64,000 bases of DNA from Pisolithus tinctorius (taxonomy: Eukaryota; Basidiomycota; Agaricomycetes; Boletales; Pisolithaceae): the NCBI GenBank assembly GCA_024663395.1, contig JANFAH010000101.1, forward strand, positions 62,001 through 126,000. The letters are read 5' to 3'. A program made the translations under genes and the position numbers. The notes under the pieces were generated by a model. The model was given only the letters and a program-made list of their open reading frames with translations, searched no databases and was not told where the DNA came from. The stretch's first letter is position 1, and each line of letters begins with the position of its first letter. Shown here piece after piece: positions 34,947 through 45,334 of the stretch.

Positions 34947-36438
34947 TCAAAACGAGAAGGAATGCATGGCTTCCTCTTTCGCCGCCGGCGACGATTTTTT
35001 TCGCGGGTTGCCGTCAGAATTGGTTGATGATTGTCCCAACCGACTGCGCCTCTCTGCATCCAAAACCTTGCATGATGCCTTATGTAGCATAGCCCTTTGT
35101 GGTGCAGATGGGAACATAGTCAGGCCATTATAAAGTGGGACTTGTGCAGCTGGAACCAGGCTTGAAAAGGGATGATCCTCTTCAGGAAGGGGGCATTGGA
35201 CTCGGTGTGGTGTCGATAGAGGTAATTGTACCTCGCAGTGGGAACCTAATGCGGATGGTATAACCTGGTCGTCGGACGGAATTTCAGGTCCAATCGAAGC
35301 AGCTGGTTTCTTTTTCGTGATCCGATCCCTATTGGTTGGAGGGACGACCACGACAGCTACGGCATTTCGGTGAGGAACTACTCCTGTTTCTCGCAGTTCC
35401 TTGAATTCCGCCCGTGTGAGCCTACGAAGTACAGTAGCTTCTTGATCATCGTGTCTTGACCGATGCAAAAGCCTTCCTTCCAACAACTGTAGCTCTTGGA
35501 TTATCCTCGAACGGAGGAGACGGCTAATTTGTGTGGCCAGCAACTTGTGGAATATTCCCTTGGGAGCAGTCCGTGGCGGGGCAACTGGAAAGGATAGCTA
35601 AAGATGACTGAAGTATTGGGTTAGATGTCCACCTAAGCTTACTTCGACTGAAATTTGTAGGGGAAAAGATGTCCTTCCGGCACGTCAGTTACATTGCCAG
35701 CTGGCCCTTTCGCCCCTTGAATTTTGGATGTTGGAGACTTGGAGGGACCTGGCCCCGCGAGAAGCAGGCAGTTGGAGTGGAGTAAGGCGAATGAGAAGGT
35801 CTGGCAATAAATAAGCATGATTTTTATTAACGACAATTTGCGGGAGCTACCACTAGGCATATGCCTTCGCGAGATGGCATACCATCGTATGGGACTGGAG
35901 AATATCCTGACTGCGAGCTGGTGAACAGGCCGAGGCTTGCTTTCAATACGTGATAGCACATACGATATGGGCTAGACCACCACTCCCGCTTCTGAACAGT
36001 CATCTCCCTCGGGATGTAAGGTTCTGCATTTTCAGCGGCGGTCTTACCTGGAGAAACGAGCACGCGAGGAGAAAGGCCTTTGTGTCTGATATACGCCCTG
36101 GTATTGGTCACCGGGCTCTGGTCGTCAAGTAAGATAGACTGCACTCTGCCCACCACGCTGTACAATGGTCGCTCAGGTGTCGGCTGAAAACTCCACTTCC
36201 TTCGTGGTGTAACATGTCCCCCTTTGTCAGATGCGTTGGCCGCGGTTCCCCAAGTGGTGTTTCCTTGAGCTTTTTGATGAGACGCGGCAGGAGGCGAGGC
36301 ATAGACTGTTCTGACTCCTAGCCGCGAAGCCACTCTGGTATGCAGACATGAGGTAGGCGCTTGCTCAGCGACGCCGTTCGAGGCAATGGGGCGGCTATAT
36401 GACTTTATATTGTTCCAGTGATAACAGTCTGGTGACAT
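34947..36438 (-). CDS. Uncharacterised protein, possibly mitochondrial
   Basis: Three or more exons on the minus strand. The first (ATG 36438) is basic and Ser/Pro-rich and ends YIPREMTVQKREWWSSPYR. An intron leads to FSSPIRWYAISRRHMPS, then probably LLIRLTPLQLPASRG. Further on are VPEGHLFPYKF and a last exon with RLLRSRIIQELQLLEGRLLH, VLRRLTRAEFKELRETGVVP and RNAVAVVVVPPTNRD, ending SFSF at 34947. The exon between 35640 and 35830 is ambiguous in frame. No known domain, membrane segment or catalytic motif is visible. The Arg-rich make-up resembles small mitochondrial proteins, but that is a guess. It starts 37 bases from the start of the divergent oxidoreductase gene. Confidence 0.65.
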
Positions 36439-36475
36439 AGGTCATTCTACAGTACCTCTTTTCTGTTATCCCACC

Positions 36476-38072
36476 ATGACTGCTGCTGCTGCCAACGAAT
36501 CTAAACAGCTGGTTACCCTCGCCGTTGTCGGTTGCGGTCAGCGTGGTGAGGTATGTGACCTTTCTCTGCACGGAGGCATTCTAATAAGCTGCCGATACAC
36601 CCACTTTGTCAGGGATACGCTAGTTATGCACTCAAGGAACCCTATCTATGCAAGGTCGTAGCTATCGCTGAACCCCGCAAGAACACGTGTCAGTTGTTCG
36701 CCCAGGCGCACAACGTCGACGATGCACTCGTTTTCAACCATTGGCAGGACCTTTTACAGGCGTCTGCTGAGACCATCGAGACACTGGGAAGGCGGTTGGC
36801 TGATGGTGTCATCGTTGCCGTCCAGGACAATATGCATCGTGATGTTGTGATGGCGTTTGCGGCACAGGGTTACCACATATTGTGCGAGAAGCCCATGGCA
36901 ACCACTGCGCGTGACTGCTTTGACATGGAGGCGGCGGTTAAGAAGGCTGGCATCATCTTTGGCATGGGTCATGGTCAATCAACTCTGCTCAGCTCCACGC
37001 CTCGTGTCTGATATCCTGCAGTGTTGCGATACTCACCATACACGAAGGCCATCACAGAGATTATTCGCTCGGGCACCCTTGGAGAACTGGTCAATGCTGT
37101 TCACGTGGAACCTGTGGGCTATTACCACTTCGCTCATTCGTACGTGCGGGGAAATTGGGCCAAGGAGACAGGAAGTTCATTCTCGCTTTTGACCAAAAGC
37201 TGCCAGTGAGGTTACACGTCGGTCGCCTTATATCCATTATCCTTACAAGCCGGCAGTGACATAGATATTCTTTGTCACTGGTTACTGCCAGCCACACCTA
37301 TCCGAGTGTCCTCTTTTGGCTCTTTATACCACTTTAAAAAGGAACAGAAGCCTGCGGCTGCTAGTGGTGCCTTGCGCTGCCTGCAATGTCCGGTCGAACG
37401 TGAATGTCCCTACAGTGCGAAGAAAAGTAAGCAGAGTATTTCCTCACTGGCATATTTCTCATAGTCGTTAGTCTATTTGGATGCTGTATGCAGGGGGCAT
37501 ATCTCCTGGCCTGTGAGCGTTCTCGTTGATGGAGTACCCGACATTGAGAACGTAACGTACGCGCTGCAAAACGGATCATACGGCCAATGTGTGTATGAGA
37601 GTGATAATGACGTTTGTGACCACCAGGTAAGAACTTCTGTTTCCTTCTATTGCGAATCGTAGCAACTCGTTGCCAGGTTGTCAACATCGAATTTTCCTCG
37701 GGAGCGACAGCTTCTTTCACTATGGTCGCCTATACCTCTTTGATATGTGAACGCCAGACACGCCTTCATTTCACTAACGGTGAAATAGTTGGCGACATGT
37801 CCACATTTACCGTTACCGACTTCCGCACCGGTCGCAAGACAAGGCACTACCCTAATAATGAAGGTGGAGGTCACGGTGGGGGAGACTTAGGGCTCGTTTC
37901 AGCCTTTGTTGAAGCTGTGAGGTCAAATAACCAGGCACGCCTTGATACCAACGTCGGTGAAATTCTGAAGAGTCACCTGACAGTGTTTGCAGCTGAGAGC
38001 AGCCGAAGAGAAGGAAGGGTGGTGGACTGTGCCGAGTATGAGAAGGGTGCGAGGATGGCACTGGTTGCCTAG
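36476..38072 (+). CDS. Gfo/Idh/MocA-family NAD(P)-dependent oxidoreductase
   Basis: Rossmann fold at the N-terminus: TLAVVGCGQRGEGYASYA (GxGxxG-like nucleotide loop) across an intron, KVVAIAEP, GVIVAVQDNMHRDVVMAFAA, and the family hallmark LCEKPMATT with its conserved Lys. The C-terminal sheet domain has VLRYSPYTKAITEIIRSGTL, GELVNAVHVEPVGYYHFAHS, YVRGNWAKE and the HDIDIL motif, with the catalytic-type His/Asp spliced together. A compact Cys cluster RCLQCPVERECPYSAKK follows at about 37376-37424. The protein ends GARMALVA, stop 38070-38072. Substrate unknown; relatives oxidise sugars, inositols or other cyclic alcohols. No signal peptide, so probably cytosolic. Confidence 0.88.
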
Positions 38073-38821
38073 TTACACACCATCCACTGAAGCTCTGCTA
38101 GTATGTATGATACAAAGGCCCTCTGGGTGTCCCTGGATGCCACATGAGCAACTCAATTCATTTGGTTCACCTCGCAGATAAGGAGGAAAATGTGTACTGG
38201 AAGAGTACGGTAGTGTGGTAGGTGGATGCCCCGAAACAACCCAACCAACTTCAAGCTAGAGTCCATTCAGATACATGTAGAGACGACTCTGTCATGGCAC
38301 CAGTGTCCCCCAGACCTGGACTCTGACTACATCCAGGAATATGACAACGGCCCCCTCAAATATTATGGAAGCCTACTCAGGGAAAGGGTAGAGCAAAGTG
38401 GTGAACAGATTGTCATCTTACACAGAAATTATGACAAACATAAGTCATTCTCGTTAGTAAGAAGTGACGGGGGGGGAGAGAAATTCTACCCCAACATACC
38501 CATTGAGACACGGACGGAACTGTGTAAAATGTGCATGGGCAAGTAGATAAATTTCGAAGGATAGAAATACAGGGGGGAGGGGGACTTGACTCCCGTGCGG
38601 TTCGCTCAGCAGCTGTGATCGACATACCGATCCCAGGAGCAAGGGCTCACATTCAAATCAAACTGTCCTGCAGTACCGTCAGGCCTTTGAACAGAGACTT
38701 GGTGGCACTTCTTAGGGAGACTTGAAGGGTTACGCGGTGTAATAATAAAAGGAACAACAGAAACTAGGTATCACAGGACAAATCGACGGTGAAAAGTACA
38801 GATTAGATCAGCATTGTCATA
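38073..38821. other. Convergent intergenic stretch, oxidoreductase to CDT1
   Basis: About 750 bases between two stop codons. One plus-strand frame (38226-38546, 106 codons) lacks recognisable domains and matching splice sites, so I do not call it a gene. Runs of G (38470, 38570) break up the region. No RNA gene recognised. Confidence 0.45.
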
Positions 38822-40790
38822 TCAATCCTGGAACTCCAATTCTCTGCGAATAATCTCTCGGACTCCCCTGAGTCCCCCTGCTTCCCGCCTGACCCTACGA
38901 GGGCTGCGAGTATGGACTTCTTCGGCACTGTCCATTCTACCTTTGGAACCAGGGCTTGGTGGTGGGATACTCGCAGCCCCGAGCAATTTCCATCCCGGGC
39001 TCGGAGGCGCAGCCAATTTACCGTCGCATGATTTAGGTGGTGGCCCACTGGCCTCGCTGGAGTCAGAAATCTCGGAGTTCGAACCACTTGGCGGCATCTC
39101 AAGCCATTCCTCATTACCAATTTCAAATTGCCTAAGGAAGAACGGGCAAAGGGTCGTGAGCAGCTTGAGAGATTCTGCGGCTTCCAGGGCAGACATAGGT
39201 ACGGGAGATGATTTGATAATTGCAGCTGCGACTTGGCTTGTAGGAAGAGCCTTTCTCTTACGAGTTGTGGGGGCGGAAGTAGATACTGCTGTGGCCGAGA
39301 ATAACCTTTTTGCCCCGCGTCAATTCAAAGCTGCAGCTCGGAACGAGTCTTACTTACATCCATACACTCTCGGCGACGCCGCTCAGCCGACCGAGTAGAC
39401 AGCGTCGCCGAATCTCCTCTTGACTCATTTTCTGGATCTGGTCCCTGGACAGCTTACCGCCAACATCATCAGCGCCTTTTGCTTTGGTAGGGCTCGCTGT
39501 CAATGACTTGAGACGGACGCGTTCGTAAAGCGCCTGTCGCCTCGACGTGTTGGGTGTCGGGGGAGCAGTTTCTGCATTAGGTCCCCGCTGACTGACGGGG
39601 GTGGATGGCAAAGAGTCGGAGTCGCTCTCTAATCGCTGCCTAGCAGGCGTCTTGGGTGTAAGGAGACCCGCCAAAGGATTGGATCGCCTTTGATGGGAAG
39701 ATGGAGTCTGAGGGAAATGAAGCGAGGTCTTAGTTTTAGTAGGGGACGCTTCTTTTAATCGTTTATCCATGGTAGGGAAGGGGATGGCGAATTCAGGAGC
39801 TGCCGTCGATCGCTTGATGGGGGATCTCTCGGATTTTGATGGTGAGGTTGGGCTGGACGGGACCATGGTTTTAAGAATTTCAGCACCCTTGGGAGATGCG
39901 GAGGCCAAAGAACGTGTTAAAGAGGATGCCTTAATGGTTTGAACAGGCAGTTCTGGTAGATCAGCCGTCGGGATGTCAGGGGTAGATGAACTATCACGAT
40001 GCAACTATACGAGGACAACCATGAACCTTGGTTAATGACAGGAAGAGGAGACAACTGACTTTGACCCAGCGCTGGAGCTTTGACTGGAATTCAGCACGTC
40101 TCTTATCAGTATCCGCTGTCCACCGGGCGACAGCTGCCATGCCACCTTCCATTCCTTTGTCGAGGTCCATTTCTACGTCGATTCCTAATCCATAGACAGG
40201 TATGCGTTTGCCCGCTGCCTTGGAATAATGACTTGTTGGACTGATCACGAGGCCCATTGCTCCTCTAATCCAGTCACTGGAGGAGCTGGCCGAGTTTGAA
40301 TCCAAGAAGGGGTTGTCCTCTTCCACGGGTTTTGTGTTTCCCTTCGCTTCTGGAAGCGCTTTGCCGTCCCATTCCCAGATCCAACATAGACGTTTGAGGT
40401 CATTGACATCGAAGTTAGTGGCAAGACCGGAGTAGGTAGAGATAGACACATGGTTAAGCACGTTTCGGATGATCCCCGTTTCCGACGGCGATACAGCACA
40501 TGTCGCTAACGCATGTGAGAGTGCATGTTGGAGAGTGGTTTGAATGGTGGCGAGTCTCGTAAGGTGAGGTGGTAGAGAAAGTAACGCGTGTCTGCTACTA
40601 TGTTTATGAGCAGACTTTGGTGGGGTAGGTGGCCTGATAGCAGGATTAGTGCGCAGACAGATTGTCTATGTAAATTGGCATCGTACGCATTTCGAAGTTT
40701 CTTAGGTGTGAAAGTCGATTCGTCATCAGAGCTGACAAGCTTGCGTTTCTTCTTAGGAGAAACACCAAGAGAGGCGTAGACATCGGTCAT
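38822..40790 (-). CDS. CDT1: DNA replication licensing factor Cdt1
   Basis: Cdt1 loads the MCM helicase at origins. On the minus strand ATG 40790 opens [20 protein letters not shown], a short basic N-terminus. A winged-helix region follows, with [58 protein letters not shown] and [20 protein letters not shown] long Ser/Pro/Thr-rich linker holds several SPxK-type phosphosites ([15 protein letters not shown]). The C-terminal MCM-binding winged helix has [20 protein letters not shown] and [20 protein letters not shown]. It ends RRELEFQD at 38822. Introns near 40460-40540, 40005-40075 and 39200-39355 have normal borders. The two winged-helix layout and motif order support CDT1; sequence drift in this family keeps confidence below certain. 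Confidence 0.8.
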
Positions 40791-40898
40791 GGCTGGGTCG
40801 TCAATGGCGTGTAGTAAGGAGAGGATGAATATAACAACAGGTGTCGCGGAAGTTGGTCGAACTTATTACGAGCGGCTTGAACTTGATCGTGTCGGGCG

Positions 40899-40905
40899 CA
40901 CGTGA
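40899..40905. promoter_or_regulatory. E-box CACGTGA upstream of CDT1
   Basis: CACGTGA lies 109 bases upstream of the CDT1 start on the minus strand, where it reads TCACGTG. It is one of several such sites placed 45-190 bases from start codons in this window. Confidence 0.4.
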
Positions 40906-41161
40906 CCAGTTCTCACAAGCGCGTTGAGTCGAGGCGTGTATATCGTCCACGGGCAAACCCATCATAATAGTATCCAAGTTCTAAGAGGACCGTCAAGAGC
41001 AACAAAGGGGCCCATCGATTTAAAGAAGAAACACAACTGGGCGATGTTCGGCCAAATAAACCCAAACTCTAACCTCGATGTCCCCCCAAAGACCCACCAA
41101 CGTAGCATAATGGCATCCTTAACCCAGTTACTTGGCTTAACAGGGCTTTATCTCCCAGATC

Positions 41162-41596
41162 ATGTATGCAGCGTGGTGGGCTGCAAAGTACTTTCATAAT
41201 TCGACTGAATTGATCAACGTTGTAACGCACGCGCTGGCTTTGCTCCAACTTCCTGAGGCACGGGCGCCCACTACACAGCTTCTTTACCTAATGAGGCTAG
41301 GAACTTACTCGACGCTTCTGATGAACGAGACCCCCAAAGCCGTTCACGATGGACCTTCTTCCGCGCTTTTCGTCGGCAGCTTGGAGCTTGTCATGGCAGA
41401 ATTTAGTATTAAGAAGTTCCTTTCGCGGGGCACCGTGAAGGACGATGGGGCAGGTTTCTCACGCGATCTGCAGTCACTCAAAAAAGGTATCGAGAGCCGA
41501 ACAACTGAGTTTAATTTGATGGGACGGAAAAAAAAAATAGGAAAAGGTTTTGGTGGTGAGTCGGGGATTAGCCGTGCGTACTCTGTACATTTATGA
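41162..41596 (+). CDS. Hypothetical small protein (weak call)
   Basis: An uninterrupted frame of 144 codons (start MYAAWWAAKYFHNST, end AYSVHL) between CDT1 and the CCCH gene. It shows no domain, signal peptide or family resemblance that I recognise. It contains an A9 run at about 41528 encoding GRKKKIGKG. Codon use is not strikingly different from its neighbours. It may be a species-specific gene, part of a spliced transcript whose other exons I cannot see, or chance. The rest of 40906-41964 holds nothing I recognise apart from the CCCH promoter. Confidence 0.25.
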   Translation: MYAAWWAAKYFHNSTELINVVTHALALLQLPEARAPTTQLLYLMRLGTYSTLLMNETPKAVHDGPSSALFVGSLELVMAEFSIKKFLSRGTVKDDGAGFSRDLQSLKKGIESRTTEFNLMGRKKKIGKGFGGESGISRAYSVHL

Positions 41597-41879
41597 ACGA
41601 ATGTTGGGGTGGCCGGTGACCAGTGTGTTGCACGGATTGATGGAAGATTCCATTGACGTACTTGCACCCGATCAGCTGAAAGGATCCGGAGAGTTGGAAA
41701 ATGGATTCGGTTCACGCGACTTAACTAAATAAGTCCCCCCCTTCTGGCAGGGTCGTGGCCTCCCTCTGCCATGACCTTGCCTTATCGGCCCCTCCCCCCA
41801 CCCCTGGCAAATGTAATCATTACAACCCCCCCGTTCTCCTCGATGGCCGGGCGCTAGCTATTCATTACATCGTGAAGCA

Positions 41880-41887
41880 TATAAAAG
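41880..41887 (+). promoter_or_regulatory. TATA box of the CCCH gene
   Basis: TATAAAAG, 77 bases before the ATG at 41965, followed by a pyrimidine-rich stretch (TTCTTTCCGCC, TTTTCCTCG) typical of fungal transcription starts. It is the clearest TATA box in the window. The sequence before it (41735-41840) is rich in C runs. Confidence 0.6.
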
Positions 41888-41964
41888 GCTGCCCCTTAGT
41901 TTAGTCCGTCCATTCTTTCCGCCGCTCAGAAGTCTACCCTTATTTTCCTCGTTTGCCTTTTCTT

Positions 41965-43746
41965 ATGGCAACGTCCTCAGTCGCGGAGTCCAACCAGCAA
42001 CTCTGGTGAGTATTTTATATTCCCCTCTTCATAGTCCCAACTTCTTACTTGACTCGACTCCAAAGGGATGAGACTCTGGGCCGGCTGCTCAGTGAGTAGT
42101 TATTTTATCGTCGCTGTTGAAATGCACTTACGAGGTCATCACGTAGATCTGTCGTCTGCCACGTTAAAGCGCAACGCGGAGCTCGAGAATCGAGTCGCGG
42201 AACTGGAAGTCGAGCTTGCTGTGTGGAAACAAGCGCATGCCACAGCGCTCGAGGGAGCAGACAGAGAAGCTAAAGCACTTAAAGGTAGACTCACCGCGTT
42301 AAACGGCCAGGTGGACTCTCTTGTGGTCGGTCTTCAAAGTACCTCTCTTCCGACGGCCGTCGTCTGAGTATTTGCAATTAAAGAACCACTGTTTGCTCGT
42401 CCTCTGCGTTATCGATGGGGACGCGTGCATATTCAACGAAAGCCTACTGAGACAAGGCCATGAGGGCGGTCGTCAGGCCGCTCAGCAGCTCACGAAGGCC
42501 GTCGCCGAGTATCTAACACGCGAAAATGTCCATACATTGGGCCATCTCTCCTTTTGGATTACCGTTTATTACAACAGGTTAGGTCTCATCAACGTCTTGG
42601 AGCGCCATAAGCTTTGCACTCCAGAACAATTCGAAGCTTTTGTAATGGGCTTCAGTCAAACTTCACCACGATTTTCACTGGTTGACGTTGGGTACGGCAG
42701 AGATGCCACGTTCACCAAAATAGCGGGTCAGACTCATTCTCCATTTTATATTTACAACTCACATTGCATAGAATATCTACAAACATACATTCGCTTTCCT
42801 CAGACGCAACGGATATTTCTTGCAGGCAAGTAAATACCCGGTGGCGACATTGTTTGTCGCTCTCAACTTCCCCAAGGTAGCTGTGATAATACATACGTAT
42901 CCACCATCACGGCATTGCAAAATGACGACCTGCTAAACAAGCTAGCTATCCTCGAAAAAACTGGCGAAGATCAAGGGTTGTCTCGGAGGTTCCGCCTCCC
43001 ACCGCTGACCCTGGACGATGTTTTCATGTCCCAAAGGTTTACACCACCACCTCTCGTTACTCTTCCACCTCTGAATGTCACCGGATTAAGTCCACGGGAT
43101 TCCAATGGGGGATTACCTACGCCTCATTCCCCTCCTGTCCTTTCGGTCTCCAGCAATGGCAAACTGATCGACCCAACGTTGGTGAGTGGCAAGCTGTTGG
43201 TGGGGTTAGCGGGCTGATTTACAGCGTGTTGGCAGCCGCTTCATAAACGCCAGTCATTCCTGACTTTTGAGAGGAGGTCCACAACTGATGCTCTACGTAT
43301 TTAGATTCCCCCCCGCCTTGTAATGAATATTACTTGATGTCCTGCACTAAAGGCGTATGTCGATTCCGACCCCTAAGCGACGTTTGCATTGACAAGTCCC
43401 TCAGAGCACCTGTAAATACTCGCACGAATACGTGTTAACTCCCGAGCAGTTGGCAACATTAGCTGCTAATGCGAAGAAGGCGCCTTGTAATTTTCTGAAA
43501 AACGGTATGCATCTTGTCGAGTATCGGATCATAGACCTGATGGAGCGAACAGGACTTCAATGCCCATATGGGGAGCGATGTTGCTGGGGCCACACTTGCC
43601 CCAATGGCCCAAAATGCTTTCACCTTAGCAAGGGCAAGTGTTGGTTTAAAGGTGGTACGTCAACGCCGAACACTAGCAATATTTCGTTTCTGATAAGGGG
43701 TTTGCGACGTAGAAAGCATGCATAACCTTCCTTTGGTCCAGACTAG
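41965..43746 (+). CDS. CCCH zinc-finger protein with N-terminal nuclease-like domain
   Basis: ATG 41965 opens MATSSVAESNQQLW, followed by a coiled coil (LENRVAELEVELAVWKQAH). Next is a domain with LCVIDGDACIFNESLLRQG, FWITVYYNRLGLINVL, FVMGFSQTSPRFSLVDVGYG, EYLQTYIRFPQTQRIFLAG and NTYVSTITALQNDDLL. Its regular alpha/beta pattern and IDGD strand suggest a NYN/PIN-type fold, which is inference. The C-terminus has CCCH fingers: IPPPCNEYYLMSCTKGVCRF, then CKYSHEYVLTPEQLATL, APCNFLKNG, CPYGERCCWGHTCPNGPKCF, HLSKGKCWFKG. Splicing the last GTACGT intron gives a stop at 43744-43746; read-through would end at 43725. The family is widespread in fungi as CCCH zinc-finger DNA-binding proteins, but RNA binding is as likely. 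Introns within 43200-43430 are less certain. Confidence 0.85.
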
Positions 43747-44094
43747 TTAATGCCTGTTCTTGACCCTGCGCTACCATCCGTGTACAACATGTTTCGAAGC
43801 CCGAACGGCCGTGTGTTTTGCGTATAGCATTTCTAAGTTGATTTTATGTCGGTTTATAGTGGAAGGGCTTGTAAGATTAATTCTTCGTTACTATAGTGAC
43901 TTTTGAATGAAAAGCTTGCCTGTCTGCTGATCATCTGCGTATCTGCCGGCTTTCACGTCAAACAGCCTGATGCCATGCGCGGAGGCGTGTGAAATCGATA
44001 AATCGCGGTCGTAGATAGAACGTCTCACTCTACCACTACGCTCGCCATCCTTGCCTGCTCAGCCCTTCGTTCTGCTGTTGACGAATCCCCCACC
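43747..44094. other. Intergenic stretch, CCCH gene to RDI1
   Basis: About 350 bases holding the CCCH terminator region and RDI1 promoter. I see no gene, clear TATA box or repeat. Confidence 0.5.
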
Positions 44095-45077
44095 ATGTCC
44101 TCTGTCCGTGTTTAGAACGACTCTGTCGTGTATTTGTCGCACTGATGTGATCTTCCAGGCTGACGACCAGGATGATCTCAAGCCCAGCTTCACCCCAGGT
44201 GGGTGAAAGATCAGTGCCACTGACTCACATCCAACGTCGTCTGGCAGGTTACAAGCCCGGTGCTGCAAAGTCGGCAGAAGAATATGCCCGGCTCGACGCT
44301 GAAGACGAGAGTCTTGCACGATGGAAGGCTAGTCTCGGTATCACCTCCGCCGCGACAAGTGGTGATACAAGTGGACCAAAGGTCAGCTCCATCTCTCGGT
44401 CCCGCGATTCGATCCCTTTGTATAGATCCATATTTCTAGGTCTCGGTCTTGACACTCGAGCTCGACTCGCCCACCCTTCCCCCTGGCAAGAAGCTGATCT
44501 TCAATCTTTGCGATCCAGCAGCGGTTGCCGATCTCAAGAAGAACCCAGTCACCATCAAGGAGGGCGTAGAATTCAAGTGAGCGAGATAGCCCTCTACCTT
44601 TCCACCCTGCTGCTCATCTGACGGGGTTGCATCAGCGTTCGCATCACCTTCAAAGTGAACCACTCGATCATTTCTGTAAGTGTTCCTTCACGATCCGAGA
44701 TTCATCCTGCTCATCGTTGCGCCCAGGGCGTCCGTTACATTCAAGTAGTAAAACGAGCTGGTTTAAAAGGTGAGGACGCTGTGGTACATTCGCCAACTCA
44801 ATTCCTGACACGCGTTTAGTGGAGAAGATGGAGCAAATGCTTGGTTCTTATGGCCCTCATCCCAAGGGGGACCCATACACCAAGAACTTTGATCCAGAGG
44901 AGTCCCCGTCGGGATTACTCGCTCGTTCCGGTACATACAATGTGAGAAGTCGAGTGGTGGATGACGATGGTGAAGTCTATGCAGGTATGCCACTTTCACT
45001 GAGGTATAACAAAGGAGCTGAGACCAGATACCTGAACAGACTGGGAGTGGTGCTTCAGACTTGCCAAAGAGTGGTAG
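44095..45077 (+). CDS. RDI1: Rho GDP-dissociation inhibitor
   Basis: RhoGDI keeps prenylated Rho/Cdc42 GTPases soluble. The first exon is tiny (ATG TCC TCT at 44095), then ADDQDDLKPSFTP and GYKPGAAKSAEEYARLDAED, the switch-binding arm. Next are SLARWKASLGI, VLTLELDSPTLPPGKKLIF, KNPVTIKEGVEFNVRITFKV, ISGVRYIQVVKRAGLKVEKM and EQMLGSYGPHPKGDPYTKNF. The immunoglobulin-like domain ends with ESPSGLLARSGTYNVRSRVV and, across the last intron, VYADWEWCFRLAKEW, stop 45075-45077. That short last exon (AC TGG GAG TGG...) is hidden within unspliced sequence but matches the invariant RhoGDI C-terminus. Full length for the family, about 200 residues. Confidence 0.94.
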
Positions 45078-45334
45078 ATTGGGAAGAGTTGTTGGTGTAT
45101 TTTTCACTTTGTGTTTCAGCATTATCCTATGGCATTCCTCTGCATTCCAATCGATCCCGCTGCATGTACACCCCCGTGTTCGTTTATCCCCAGTCTGTAC
45201 CGTTAACTCAGCCCGAGAACCTTCGACCGCGTCACTGGTAGTTGGCGACAATTATTGTGTTTATTTTTTGTGAACGTGGGAGAAAGGGCAACGCCTGCTG
45301 TACTTCGTCGCCAGCCATCAATTGCCACCAAGAC

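Noticed and set aside
38226..38546. 106-codon plus-strand frame between two convergent genes
   Set aside because: No domain and no splice continuity. It is interrupted by G runs and lies in a 3' flanking region.
38814..39398. 194-codon plus-strand frame over CDT1
   Set aside because: It lies antisense to the Ser/Pro-rich CDT1 C-terminus, whose minus-strand reading has the winged-helix motifs and proper introns.
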